64,000 nucleotides of DNA from Zygaena filipendulae (GCA_907165275.2 OU015649.1:1766001-1830000); one strand, 5' to 3'; positions 47,298 through 57,345 are shown, numbered from the stretch's first letter. Numbers and translations: made by a program. The notes: generated from the sequence alone by a model not told the origin.

Positions 47298-49067
47298 ACG
47301 CGAAAATGGCAGGTTTTTATCGGATTTAATCCCAAGCAACGGGTTGAAAAATCTGGAGGCATAAAGAAAGCTCTGAAAGAACTAAGAGAGAATACCAGCT
47401 GGATTCCATCCATTAAAAGCAAGACATCTGATAGGAAAGCAACAAAACGACGCGAAATTATGGAAATAGCAACAACATTTTATAGAAAATTATATGATGA
47501 TCCAGTCTTCACAAATATTCAATATCCACAGAAGGATGACGAAGAAGTTATTCTCCCAATATTAGAAACCGAAGTAAGAACCGCAATACTATCCCAGAAA
47601 AACTACAAAGCCCCTGGAGATGATGGAATAACAAACGAAATCCTAAAAGGATGCTTAGACTACATAATAAATGCTATTACAAATATTTACAACGAAATTC
47701 TAACTAAAGAAACAATACCACAACAATGGACATCGTCAACCATCATATTGCTACATAAGAAAGGCGACAGGGCGGAAATAAACAACTATAGACCGATCAG
47801 CCTGATCTCCAACCTATATAAGATATTTGCAAAGGTAATATTGAACAGAATTAGCTCAATATTGGACGAAAATCAGCCGAGAGAACAGGCTGGATTCCGA
47901 AGTGACTTCTCAACAATGGATCATATTCATGTCGTAAAACAAATTATTCAAAAGAACAATGAGTACGGAAAAACATACTACTTAGCATTTGTAGACTACA
48001 GTAAGGCATTTGATTCTCTGAAACATGCACACATTTGGGAAGCCCTACACTCACAAGGAGTACACCAAAAATATATCAGGATAATAATAAACATATACAA
48101 GGAATCAACGGCAAAAATTCAGACTGAAAGGAAAGGAGAGGCTTTCAAAATAAAAAAAGGAGTAAGGCAAGGTGACCCCCTTTCACCAAAACTATTCTCG
48201 TCTGTACTAGAACATATATTTAGAAAAATTAATTGGGATGAATATGGGATAAATATAAATGGCAAAAAACTTAACCATCTTAGATTCGCAGACGACCTGA
48301 TTTTGCTTAACGAAAACCAAGAAGGCTTAAAAACAATGCTAATGCAATTAAATAGAGAAAGCAAAAATGTGGGTCTGACCATGAATCTCGAAAAAACAAA
48401 ATTAATGACAAACAATACAAAAGTACCTATACTGTTAGACTCTAACCAAATAGAATATGTTAATGAATATATATATTTAGGACAGATCATTGCACCAGAA
48501 AATCAGATGCAAAAAGAAATAAACATCAGAATAAATAAAGCTTGGAAAAGATTTTGGTCCCTAAAGGAAGTCATCAAGAATCCACATATGCCCCTTAAAG
48601 ATAAGACTACAGTGTTCAACTCATGTATACTACCTAGTTTAACATATGGAGCACAAACCTGGGCCCTCACTAGCAAACAGAGTGAAGCACTTAGAGTGTG
48701 TCAAAACAAAATGGAGAGAAGCATTCTAAACCTCAAGCTAAGAGACAAAGTTAAACTCAAAAATATAAGAAGCAAGACAAAAGTCATGGATGTCACTTAT
48801 ACAGTGAAAAAGCTTAAATGGAACTGGGTAGGCCATATGATAAGAAACAAAAAGGAAAAATGGACAAAAGATGTTACCGAATGGTACCCTCGGGATGGGA
48901 AAAGAAAGAAAGGGAGGCAAAAAACACGATGGGAAGACGACATTAGAAAGGTAGCTGGAACAACATGGCAAAGGGAAGCCAAAAATAGAAATAAATGGAA
49001 AAGCCTAGGGGAGGCCTATGCCAAATGGCAAACCGATAATAATGTTACCGATGTTGAGGACGAATGA
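47298..49067 (+). CDS. 5'-truncated RTE-clade LINE, reverse transcriptase ORF
   Basis: Open frame without a stop from 47298; the first Met in frame is at 47460 and gives 535 residues, ending at the TGA at 49065-49067. Counting from that Met, reverse transcriptase motifs appear in order: NNYRPISL at about 108-115, QAGFR at 143-147, LAFVDYSKAFDS at 175-186, VRQGDPLSP at 235-243 and the catalytic FADD at 276-279. The C-terminus carries the WVGHMIRN and GRQKTRWEDDI blocks typical of RTE-type elements. Function of the family is target-primed reverse transcription of its own RNA. The upstream endonuclease domain is missing: coding-like sequence runs back to about 47300 and stops, the usual 5' truncation of a LINE insertion. 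The RT frame has no stops or frameshifts, which suggests a fairly recent insertion. Without the endonuclease it should not be autonomous. The Met is probably internal to the original ORF rather than a real start. Confidence 0.93.
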   Translation, partial: TRKWQVFIGFNPKQRVEKSGGIKKALKELRENTSWIPSIKSKTSDRKATKRREIMEIATTFYRKLYDDPVFTNIQYPQKDDEEVILPILETEVRTAILSQKNYKAPGDDGITNEILKGCLDYIINAITNIYNEILTKETIPQQWTSSTIILLHKKGDRAEINNYRPISLISNLYKIFAKVILNRISSILDENQPREQAGFRSDFSTMDHIHVVKQIIQKNNEYGKTYYLAFVDYSKAFDSLKHAHIWEALHSQGVHQKYIRIIINIYKESTAKIQTERKGEAFKIKKGVRQGDPLSPKLFSSVLEHIFRKINWDEYGININGKKLNHLRFADDLILLNENQEGLKTMLMQLNRESKNVGLTMNLEKTKLMTNNTKVPILLDSNQIEYVNEYIYLGQIIAPENQMQKEINIRINKAWKRFWSLKEVIKNPHMPLKDKTTVFNSCILPSLTYGAQTWALTSKQSEALRVCQNKMERSILNLKLRDKVKLKNIRSKTKVMDVTYTVKKLKWNWVGHMIRNKKEKWTKDVTEWYPRDGKRKKGRQKTRWEDDIRKVAGTTWQREAKNRNKWKSLGEAYAKWQTDNNVTDVEDE

Positions 49068-49330
49068 TTAAATTAAACATTAATCTAATTAACATAATTT
49101 TATTAATTTATTATGATGATTAAAAGTGCATGAATTTTTTAATTAAAAAATAAAAATGAATTGTAATTATTAAAAGTGCATGAAAGTTGTACTAAAAAAG
49201 TATGAAATGTATCGTAATATATTGAGAAATTATATAGTACAAAAGAGGAAAGAAACACGGAAAACAACTGTAATGAATTCAATGTAATACTATCGGCAAT
49301 AAAGGCTATTTTGATTTTGATTTGATTTGA
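49068..49330 (+). mobile_element. RTE LINE 3' UTR and tail
   Basis: Non-coding continuation of the LINE. It contains the 16-mer ATTAAAAGTGCATGAA twice, at 49119-49134 and 49169-49184, a 50-bp direct duplication. It ends in GGCAATAAAGGC followed by a degenerate TTTGAT repeat near 49305-49330, the short simple-repeat tail (instead of poly-A) usual for RTE elements. A Helitron-like copy begins about 20 bp downstream. Confidence 0.75.
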
Positions 49331-49351
49331 ACGGGTTGATTGCCCAATATC

Positions 49352-49548
49352 TCTATACTAATATTATAAAGAGGAAAGATTTTGTTTTTTGTTTGTTACG
49401 ATTTAACTCAAAAACTACTGAACTGATTTCAAAAATTCTTTCACCATTAGAAAGCTACATTATCCCTGACTAACACAGGCTATATTGTAATCTGGAATTC
49501 CCACGGGAACTCCGAAATTAACGCGGGTGAGACCGCAGGAACAGCTAG
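49352..49548 (+). mobile_element. Helitron-like element, Lep1-type, complete
   Basis: 197 bp from TCTATACTAATATTATAAAG through AACTCAAAAACTACTGAAC and CCATTAGAAAGCTACATTAT to the 3' hairpin region GCGGGTGAGACCGC and ACAGCTAG|T. Ends CTAG followed by T and lacks TIRs, the Helitron-like signature. About 20 bp downstream of the LINE tail. Confidence 0.85.
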
Positions 49549-49734
49549 TATTAAATACATATATATATTTTTCAAAAACCTTTGCACTTTTAGGGAAATG
49601 TGTAGGTATATTCAGCAAAAAGTTATTCGTCGTGGCATTTTGATTGTCTTTCGACTTGTTACCTACATTGAGACTAAACTTGTGTAATATGTGGTTTATT
49701 ACTCGATTGTTGCATAAAAAGTGCAATATTTGCA

Positions 49735-49845
49735 ATGCGACGCGGGGGCGGGCGGCGCACGGCGGCGGGGGAGGGGCGGTGGCACGGCCGATACGCTACA
49801 AATCGGGGCTGGCACTGTTGTGTGCCCCACACGGACGATAGGGTT
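49735..49845 (+). promoter_or_regulatory. GC-rich island with G-quadruplex candidate
   Basis: G-runs GGGGG, GGG, GGGGG and GGGG in 49743-49785 with CpG-dense flanks and CGATAG at about 49834. Two short open frames across it are composition effects. Confidence 0.4.
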
Positions 49846-50325
49846 GTCACTAGTGGTTACCATAGACATTTTGATGCTTTTAGCTAAGATATATCTTTCA
49901 ACAGAGCAGAAAAATTCGAGAAACCTAAAGAAATATCATATACAGAATAAGACAAAATGATGAATTCCTGTTATACTATTCCTATTTTAAATTGTTGAGA
50001 CTTTTTTATCAGACATATGAATGTTGAACAATGAATGATGTAATCCCATTTGTTGTGAATACTCTCTGGCAACTTGCAACTCCGTCTAATCAGATATGGG
50101 ACGAGTTTTATCAAGGAAACAAGGAGAAAAAACCCATAAAAAATTATTATCTACAGACTACATCAATACTGCATTTCTAACTGGTTTATATATTTAACAA
50201 GTAGGTATACAAAAAACTTTGGAATTTTGTATGTATTGAATCAAACTAAATGCACTTTATTGTACACAATATAGAAATACACTTACAAAATACAGAAACA
50301 TGTTAATATGTACAATCTGGCGACC

Positions 50326-51087
50326 TACAACTTGATAATGAACCTGATACACCCCATTTAATAAAATAAACAATAGTATGATTGAAATATAAATTATGTC
50401 GAAAAAATTTAAAGTTTAAAAGTTATTTTCATTACTCATACTCGGAAAGTAGGTCTGAAGTTGTCTGAGAAGCGGGTTGAAAGTAACACTTTTCAGCCCT
50501 AGGGAGAATCGCTTTCAACTGACAGCTGGATACTGCAGAAACTCAAGTTTTTTTTTTATGTCATAGGGGGCATACTTACTGGCCAGTAGCACACCTAATG
50601 GTTGATTTATGTAAAATAAAATTCACTCATTTTTTTCTTTAGCTAATTCCTATTTTTATTTTGACTTTCCTTGCATTCGTAATGAAAAGCACAGTGTTAT
50701 CCTCGGGAGAAAGACTTATTTAGTCCCTCGATCTATTGGCGCCCTCGCTATGCTAGGGCGCCAAACCCCGTCTTGGGACTAAATAAGTTACTTTCACCCC
50801 TAGGATAACAATGTACTATTAACTTCAAGTCTTCAGTAGACAACTGTCTACGAAATTTCAAACGCTACGTCCGCACCTATGTGTATTGACACATTCGGTC
50901 ATTGGACCGAATCGATTTTTTTTGCTGCGGGCGGCCACGCGCCCAATATTGTATTATAAATAATTTAGACATGAGCTGATAAATATGAAAAAATATAACT
51001 TATATTAAAACATGGTGCGATCGATTCGAAAGTCGATTCTGAGCAAACTGTTTTCTAGTTTTCAATCAATTCATTAACGCATTGTAT
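50326..51087 (+). mobile_element. TIR element G carrying nested repeat R
   Basis: Left part (CCTGATACACCCC, TTATGTCGAAAAAATTTA) and right part (GTCTACGAAATTTCAAACGC, TTGCTGCGGGCGGCCACG, TTCATTAACGCATTGTA) match the 55.8-kb copy. The left TIR has lost about 10 bp. Between the halves lies a 0.4-kb segment (50426-50823) that also occurs alone, inverted, at 27144-27510, so it is most simply a nested insertion. Confidence 0.75.
50426..50823 (-). repeat. Repeat R, copy with intact central palindrome
   Basis: Inverted, near-identical copy of 27144-27510. It contains a two-layer palindrome: outer arms GTTATCCT...TTATTTAGTCCC (from 50696) and GGGACTAAATAA...AGGATAAC (to 50809), and an inner perfect hairpin TTGGCGCCCT / AGGGCGCCAA at 50736-50764 with a 9-nt loop. 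GC content of the hairpin is far above its surroundings. No coding frame; class unknown. Confidence 0.85.
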
Positions 51088-51649
51088 ATGATTAAAAATG
51101 TTGAGTTTTTATAAAAAAAAAAATCTCACTTTACTATTATTACATGTTATTCAATTGTAATTATTATTTGATCGTTAGAATTAATTCTATTTTGATTTTA
51201 TTACTTTTGATTACAATACTGTTAAATTGAATTATTTAATATAATGTTTAAACGTGTAGGTATGCTGCAAGTATTTTAAATGACTTGTAATAAAAATAAT
51301 GAAATAAATGATTATGAATAATATGAAAGCAGTCGTAGGCAAAATTTCGTCGAGAGTTCTGGTAAATAAGTCTTTCTTGCTTTCTTTCTTTCATTCGTAA
51401 GTCAAAAATCACCGTGGCATTTGTGTAACAACCCTGCGCAGCGCTATCGCGTCGGCCGCCCCGGCCAAAACTGTGGCTTATCTCGGTCACTTTTCACGTT
51501 TTTCACCGATCTACGCCACGTACCCGGCCCTTGCCGCCCAGAATAGGAGTCCGGCCAGTGATATGGTGATAACCGTACTTTATTGAAGCTTTTAAAAAAC
51601 TTGCGTGTACTGTACTCACATACCGCTTCATAAAAAGTTCGATGCAACG

Positions 51650-51830
51650 TCGGTTTCACTCGCGGTAATTACGGAGTTTCCGCGGGAATTCCAGGATGAA
51701 ATATAAGTATAAACTTTCCTCTTGAACCACTCTATCTATTGGTGAAAACCGCATGAAAATCTCATTTTTGAGTTTATCGCGAACAGACAGACAGACGCGG
51801 CGGAGTTCTTCGTTTTATTATATGTAGTGA
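51650..51830 (-). mobile_element. Helitron-like element, AGAC subfamily
   Basis: GTTTCACTCGCGGTAATTAC, GAGTTTCCGCGGGAATTCC, AAAACCGCATGAAAATC, TTTATCGCGAACAGACAGAC. The CTAGCTG terminus is missing. Confidence 0.65.
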
Positions 51831-51859
51831 TTTAACTAATAATAATATACGTACATATT

Positions 51860-52031
51860 AGCCTTTCCCCTGGCTTCGTTTTGTGGCTAAGTTTCTTATT
51901 TTATCATCGAGATTAAAAAGGGATGTCTTTTCTTGGCGTCAAGTTTCATCCAAATCTGTTTAGCTGTTTATGCGCTAGTAACAAACATCTTACTTCATAA
52001 TTTTCATAAAAAATTACAATGGTAAATAGGA
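51860..52031 (-). mobile_element. Helitron-like element, strongly diverged
   Basis: GATTAAAAAGGGATGTC, CAAGTTTCATCCAAATCTG, TTAGCTGTTTATGCG, AGTAACAAACATCTTACTTC, AAATAGGAT end. Assigned by order of degraded blocks. Confidence 0.4.
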
Positions 52032-52045
52032 TAAATATTATAATA

Positions 52046-52286
52046 CTAGCTGTCTCGCGCAGTTTCACTCGCGATAATTTCAAAGTTCCCGCGGAGTTTT
52101 TCCATACAAACTTTACAACCCCCTTTCATCCCCTTAGGGGTTGAATTTGCAAAAATCCTTTCTTATCGGATGCCTACGTCATACAAATAATACACCCTCC
52201 AAGTTTCAGGTCTCTACGATCGGCGGTTTAGGCTGTGCGTTGATCCGTCAGTCATTCAGGAAAAGGCATTTTATATACATAGATTA
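52046..52286 (-). mobile_element. Helitron-like element, long subfamily, complete
   Basis: CTAGCTGTCTCGCGCAGTTTC, CATACAAACTTTACAACCCC, CTTATCGGATGCCTACGTC, TGTGCGTTGATCCGTCAGTC, GCATTTTATATACATAGA. Third of three same-orientation copies in 0.65 kb. Confidence 0.8.
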
Positions 52287-52736
52287 TTATATTGTAAGGA
52301 AAATATGGCAACACATACTTATACAATATACATTGTATAATTATTATATTATGTGTGCTTATATATGTATACTGATATATAATCACTTGTGAACTGGTCA
52401 ATAGCTAGGTATAACTATATTTTATAAACCTATTTTTCTTTACATTTTTTTTACTAAATCTTCAATTTACAATGCACAAAGATGGCTAGTTTTACTTTAG
52501 CTGAGGTCTCAAGTGTAAAAAAAAAACACTGTATTTCGACTTACCCCTTTCATCAGCTTGTGTACATATTATCATGATAATAGTCTCTATATTTTTGTTT
52601 TTCAAATATTTTAAAGATAATCGTATTTTTCAAAAGCCCTACTTATATCTACCTAATATTTTTACTTCAAGATCAGCACAACAGGTAAAAATTTATTTCC
52701 ATTGAACCGTAAGTAAACAGTAATTTTAAATTTAAA

Positions 52737-52947
52737 TCTATACTAATATTATAAAGAGGAAAGATTTGATTTTTTGTTTGTTTGTTGGTTTGTTACGATT
52801 TAACTAAAAAACTACTGGACCGATTTCGAAAAAATCCTTCACCATTAGAAAGCTGCATTATCCTTGAGAAACATAGGCTATATTGTAATCCGGATTTCTC
52901 GCGGGAACTCCGAAATTATCGCGGGTAAAACCGCGCGGGACAGCTAG
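52737..52947 (+). mobile_element. Helitron-like element, Lep1-type, complete
   Basis: 211 bp, same subfamily as 49352-49548: TCTATACTAATATTATAAAG, ACTACTGGACCGATTTCG, CCATTAGAAAGCTGCATTAT, hairpin CGCGGGTAAAACCGCGCGG, ACAGCTAG|T. A GTTT run near the 5' end is expanded relative to the other copy. Confidence 0.85.
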
Positions 52948-52984
52948 TTAAATAATATAACATAAACAGCCTCGCTTTAAAATA

Positions 52985-53170
52985 ACTGCGCAGGTGGGAC
53001 GGTAGGTCTGTTATCGTATCGCCGGTGGCGTGGCGGCGGTGCGGGGTTCGAGTCCCGCGCGAGCTATCGCGCTCATTAACCGATAGTTATTCAGTTAGTT
53101 AACAATGCCGGTCGGCTTTGATAACGCTACACTGCACTGTGCGAACCAGACCAAGGTTAAGATACGGTGC
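52985..53170. promoter_or_regulatory. GC-rich island with GATA cores
   Basis: CTGTTATCGTATCGCC at about 53010, GAGCTATCGC, CCGATAG and TTTGATAACGCTAC at 53117-53130, in CpG-rich sequence. A tRNA T-arm-like GGGGTTCGAGTCCCGC is present, but no cloverleaf could be drawn. Confidence 0.35.
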
Positions 53171-53507
53171 GCCGCCGTGTGTGTCGGTACGTTTTCCTAA
53201 TACATTTTATACACCTAATCCAAATAATAATTACTAACTGTACGAATACATTCCTGTCTTGTAGTGTATGATTTTATACGCGAAGTAACTAATTTTAAGC
53301 TACAGCCGTTAATAGTGGTTAGCTCTCGACATTAAAAAGAGAATTTTTCACAGTCGCCCCTAGAATAAGTAAAATAGGTACTATTTATAAATGTGGACTA
53401 TATTCCTAAGATACATATGTAATAAAAAATAAATGTTTACCGTGCGTACCTAATCCTGACAATGACAATCTTATCTTAGTTTGTAATAGTAGTAGATAAT
53501 ATTAATT

Positions 53508-53678
53508 GTAAGAGGTTGGGGACTGAAAATCAGCGGATTCGCTGAGTCCCATCTCCTTTTTGCCGCACCAAATACTATTCATATCATGCTATTCAATATC
53601 ATACTATTCTGTAACTTTTACTGTAATTGTGTGCTGGTAAATAAAAATTTCTTTATTATTATTATTATTATTATACAC
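53508..53678 (+). mobile_element. LINE 3' end with structured UTR and ATT tail
   Basis: A hairpin pairs GGGACT (53519-53524) with AGTCCC (53545-53550) and AGCG with CGCT inside. Then TTTTTGCCGCACC, TTTACTGTAATTGTG, AATAAAAATTTCTT and an ATT microsatellite (53653-53675). Typical 3' end of a lepidopteran non-LTR element; the ORF is absent. Confidence 0.5.
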
Positions 53679-53705
53679 GTACACACATCAATACTAATAT
53701 TATAA

Positions 53706-53925
53706 ACTAGTTGTGCCCCGCGGTGTCAATTTCCGAGTTCCTGCGGGAACTCCGGGATAAAAAGTACCCTATGTGTTAATCTGATGTATAAGCTATATTA
53801 CTGTAAAGTTTCATTTAAATCCATCCAGTAGTTTTTGCGTGAAAGAGTAACAAACATCCATCCATCCATCCATACATTCTTACAAACTTTCGCGTTTATA
53901 CCTAATATTAGTAGGAAGTAGGATG
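53706..53925 (-). mobile_element. Helitron-like element, ATCC subfamily
   Basis: CTAGTTGTGCCCCGCGGTGTC, GGGATAAAAAGTACCCTATG, TTAATCTGATGTATAAGC, about four ATCC units, CGCGTTTATACCTAATATTA. Part of the hairpin loop region is deleted compared with 19029-19262. Confidence 0.8.
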
Positions 53926-54099
53926 GGAAAGTAACTCTGTCTGTCTGTCCGTCAACTTTTTCACGCCTTAACTACTCAACCGACCATACTGTATATAAAT
54001 GTGGAAATAACTGTGTCTGTTTGTTATGAAATTTTGCATATCTACACGTTGTCAGGAGTACAAAAAAGGACAGAGTAAAACCTTGGGGAACAGCTAGGT
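53926..54099 (+). mobile_element. Helitron-like element, rearranged, head-to-head with previous
   Basis: GGGAAAGTAACTCTGTCTGT, TTCACGCCTTAACTACTCAA, CACGTTGTCAGGAGTAC, AAAACCTTGGGGAACAGC with CTAG. It adjoins the opposite-strand copy at 53706-53925 through their AT-rich 5' ends. Confidence 0.55.
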
Positions 54100-54514
54100 A
54101 CTAAATATAAAATTGTTGAAGCGTTTGCACTTTATATTGATGTAACTTCTGAACAACTTAACCAATGCAGAATATTAGAGAGTGCCATTCCGCTCACACA
54201 ATACTCAAACTCCAATCCTGTCTCGAAATAAATAAATATATAAATAAATAAAATAAAATAAATTTCTAAGTAGGGAAGCTAAATAAATATTATAATGGAA
54301 AATTAAACCTGGACTAGGTATAGCAAAATCAAACTTGAACTCCTTAAAAAAGACTAGGGAGTATGAGGTTCAATCACTGCAATTTTTAATAGGTGATCAA
54401 AGTTAAAATTGAAAATACATTGAAACAGCTTCAACTTTCAAATTCCAATGATAGATAAATAATAAAGATAAAGGCAGGTACACATTGCAGGGTTAATCTC
54501 GAAAATTTCATGAG

Positions 54515-54680
54515 TAAAAACTCGAGCGAGCGCCCAGCCCCGCCCCGCCCGCCCCGGCGGATCTCGCACGACCTAACACATGAAATATATTCAATCTGCG
54601 AGTCGGAGATAAGGCGCCCCCTCTCGCCCCCTCGCACCCCCCAGGAGGGCGCCCCTCGGAGGCGCTAAGCCGGATGTGAG
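54515..54680. promoter_or_regulatory. GC-rich island, GC boxes and AGATAAGG
   Basis: CCCCGCCCCGCCCGCCCC at about 54538, then GGAGATAAGGCGCC at 54605 directly followed by C-runs (54616-54656) that would form a minus-strand quadruplex. No coding evidence; two short minus-strand frames are composition effects. Confidence 0.4.
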
Positions 54681-55309
54681 ATGTTCAACGGTCACTTTGC
54701 GAGTGCTTTGTGCTTTTTCAAAAGTTAATTTTGTACGTGACTTTAAAAATATGCGTTTGCTAATTGATTGATAAGTATAACTAGTTTTGCATGCGATATC
54801 ATTCGGATGGTCTTGCACTTACACCAGAATATTTGCCCGACTTTCTTTCTTTTGAAGTCGGTTCACGTCGTACTAATGTAATATAAAAATATGCGGTATA
54901 TATGTACCTACGCGTATTAAAAATACTCGTTAATGTAAAACTAAAAACAAAGGATGGGGTCCAAAATAAGGAATCCAAAGCATTTATCATACATAAATTT
55001 TGAAATATTTTGTGCGTCTGTATTATGTATCGATTCGTCTGTATCGATTAAAAATCGCGCATCACGTTTTTTTAATGAAACTTATAACTCTCACGTGTAA
55101 TACTCACTCTTTATCCGGTAAAATAATGAGTTCCTGTCTAGCATACGATTCCGCGGGAATAGGCTAGTATAAAAAATTTAATTACTCATAGGTATATAAT
55201 TATACTAACAGTGAACTTATCCATACGACATTGTTCAACAATTTAACGATCGTTCATCAAAAACGTTTCAGCGAAAACGCCATTGTTTAAAGTTTACACA
55301 AACGTCACA

Positions 55310-55500
55310 TCACAAGTTACGAAACAATGCAGCGAGTGGCAACCCTGGATCGCGATAGTGGAATTATTATTATTCCGCGCTATCAGGGCTGCCACCCCGC
55401 GATCGTATCTCGCCCTATCTCGCAGCGCCAAGCGTCGCTTCACCCCCTTCCCGGGCCGTAGAGCTGAACAACACTCCGTATCGATATTCGGAATAAAATA
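55310..55500. promoter_or_regulatory. GC-rich island built on an inverted repeat
   Basis: GTGGCAACCCTG at 55336 and CAGGGCTGCCAC ending 55395 pair. Inner GGAAT/ATTCC and GATAG/CTATC also pair around TATTATT. Downstream: CGTATCTCGCCCTATCTCGC and a DRE core TATCGATA at 55479-55486. The 78-codon open frame over it has no recognisable domain. Confidence 0.4.
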
Positions 55501-55584
55501 TCACTTGAATATTTTATAGTCCCTCTCTCTATCAGATCACAACGAATCTTTGTTTATTTTATGTTAGGCACTCATAAAATTAAA

Positions 55585-55782
55585 TCTGTACTGATATTAT
55601 AAGGAGGTGAAGTTTGTGGAATGAGTTTGTGACGTTGTAGGGCGTAATCTCTGGATCTATTACTGAATTTTGAAAATTATAGGAATCTACGGGAGTCCTG
55701 AGTGACATAGGGTACTTTTAACTTTTTTTTTACTGACGGCAACTACGAAAATACTGCGGGTGAAACCGCGGAGGATAGCTAG
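55585..55782 (+). mobile_element. Helitron-like element, complete
   Basis: TCTGTACTGATATTATAAGG, CTCTGGATCTATTACTGAA, AATTATAGGAATCTACGGGA, hairpin TGCGGGTGAAACCGCGGAG, GATAGCTAG|T. Same subfamily as 58643-58849. Confidence 0.75.
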
Positions 55783-55836
55783 TATATTATATAAAATACT
55801 ATTATTGTTTTTGTTAATATGTCAACAAAAACAACA

Positions 55837-56187
55837 TACAACGTGTTAATGAATTAACTGAAAACCTGATACACCCCATTTAAAAAAATGAACAAAAATA
55901 TGATAAAAATATATTTTATGTCGAAAAAATTTATACTTTAAAAGTTATTCAACATTATATTGGAGGTGAGCTATCTACGAAATTCCAAGCGCTACGCCCG
56001 CACCTACCGGTCGAATTTTTTTGCTGCGGGCGGCGTACGCGCCAAATATTGTATTATAAATAATTTAGGCATGGACTAGTAAAAATGAAAAAATATAACC
56101 TATATTAAAACATAGTGCGATCGATTCGCTAGTTGATTCTGAGTAAACTACTTTCTGGTTTTCAGTTAATTCATTAACACGTTGTAT
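55837..56187 (+). mobile_element. TIR element G, compact copy
   Basis: Perfect-looking inverted termini TACAACGTGTTAATGAATTA at 55837 and its complement ending at 56187 (about 27 bp, continuing as ACTGAAAACC). Left flank CATA and right flank TATAAG allow a TA-type target. The interior has CCTGATACACCCC, TTTTTTTGCTGCGGGCGGC and GTGCGATCGATTCG. It lacks the 0.4-kb insert found in the 50.3-kb copy. No transposase. Confidence 0.8.
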
Positions 56188-57075
56188 AAGTAGGTACAAG
56201 TACATGTCCTAACTGACTGATTCACTGGTGTAACCTAGGTCTGCAAATTTAAAAATTTGCACGAATGTTTGGTGAAAGAAAGATTTTGTAATCTCAACAA
56301 ATTAATAAAATAATAACAAATAAAAATTAACAAGTTATAGCACTAATCGATATTAGTTTTGACGTAATGACAATCGGAATTTAGGATCTTCTTGCTAAAT
56401 AAAAAGAAGGCGCGCCTGTTTTAGGGATTTTTTTTAATTTAATAATATTGTACTCGTAATTTGCTTCGGAATAAAGCTATAGCTGCTTATTATAAAAAAA
56501 AAAAAAAACTATCAATTACCATAGAATTTTAACAGATAATAAAAATATAATTTAGAGTGCAATATCAATATAAGGTTAAAGGAGTACAAAAAGTTTGTCG
56601 TTAGACACCCTTATCAAATCGCACCCAGCCAATCAACAATCGAGCTACCTCGAAGCCGGTACAAAATCTTCACAATATTATGATGCTCGAAATCATTCAC
56701 CCCGAGGCGGTCAGCTGTCGGTCAATCTATCGATATGAACACACCTAGGATTCATCTCTATCGAGGGTGTAACCTGACTTATTCCGGATAAGAATACAGT
56801 AAATACAGTGGCGTTGGCCCGACGGAATGTGCTTACATCGTTATCGGGCGCGAGCTAAACACACACACACATACACGCACACACAGACGCGCGTGCGCGG
56901 ACGTAATACATCCTTAGATTAATAGCTCCGACGTCCTTTATATTGGAAAATCAAATCTTTCTCAACGATCAAATGGTATTTGAGTATGCTTTTGTGACGA
57001 TGATCGTTAGGGCCCAGCACACAAAGTAGCTTCGGTCGCTTAAAAATTAATTAGATACTTACACTAATAATAATT
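56188..57075. other. No gene recognised
   Basis: AT-rich, with a DRE core TATCGATA at 56728-56735, a GTTATCGG site at about 56841 and an AC microsatellite at 56860-56886 in a GC-richer segment 56690-56910. Confidence 0.4.
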
Positions 57076-57345
57076 CTGGACATGAAAAACAATTATACTT
57101 TTTAACACAAAAATACTAAAACATTTAGTATTTTCGTGTTAAAAAGTAGTTTTGTCTTTAACACTAAAATACTACTAAACTACTTTTATTGTTTAACACT
57201 AAAATACTAAATGTTTTAGTATTTCAGTGTTCAAAAAACAACATACAGTCGAATTGAGAACCTCCTTTTTTGGAAGTCAGTTAAAAAGTAGTAGGGATGT
57301 TGAGGTCCGACCATATTATGCTTTTCATGTCCACAATTGTTTACC
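57076..57345. repeat. Hairpin-rich element with outer GGACATGAAAA arms
   Basis: Outer inverted arms GGACATGAAAA near 57078 and TTTTCATGTCC near 57326-57338. Inside, a 24-bp stem with one mismatch (57097-57120 with 57124-57147, loop ACA) is built on ACTTTTTAACAC and ATACTAAA. It is followed by a second hairpin using the same TTTAACACTAAAATACTAAA motif (about 57191-57232). Repeat P lies between that hairpin and the right arm. Confidence 0.65.
57233..57290 (+). repeat. Interspersed repeat P
   Basis: AAAAAACAACATACAGTCG, AATTGAGAACCTCCTTTTTT, GGAAGTCAGTTAAAAAG. Lies inside the hairpin-rich element at 57076-57345. Confidence 0.6.

Noticed and set aside
48119..48982. Minus-strand open frames of 123, 77 and 61 codons within the LINE
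   Set aside because: They are antisense shadows of the reverse transcriptase reading frame.
27144..50823. Large inversion between the two repeat R copies
   Set aside because: The flanks of the two copies are unrelated, and one copy is embedded in element G, so independent insertion is simpler than an inversion.
53018..53065. Possible tRNA gene at GGGGTTCGAGTCCC
   Set aside because: The T-arm-like sequence has an 8-nt loop, and no A box, anticodon arm or acceptor stem could be drawn.
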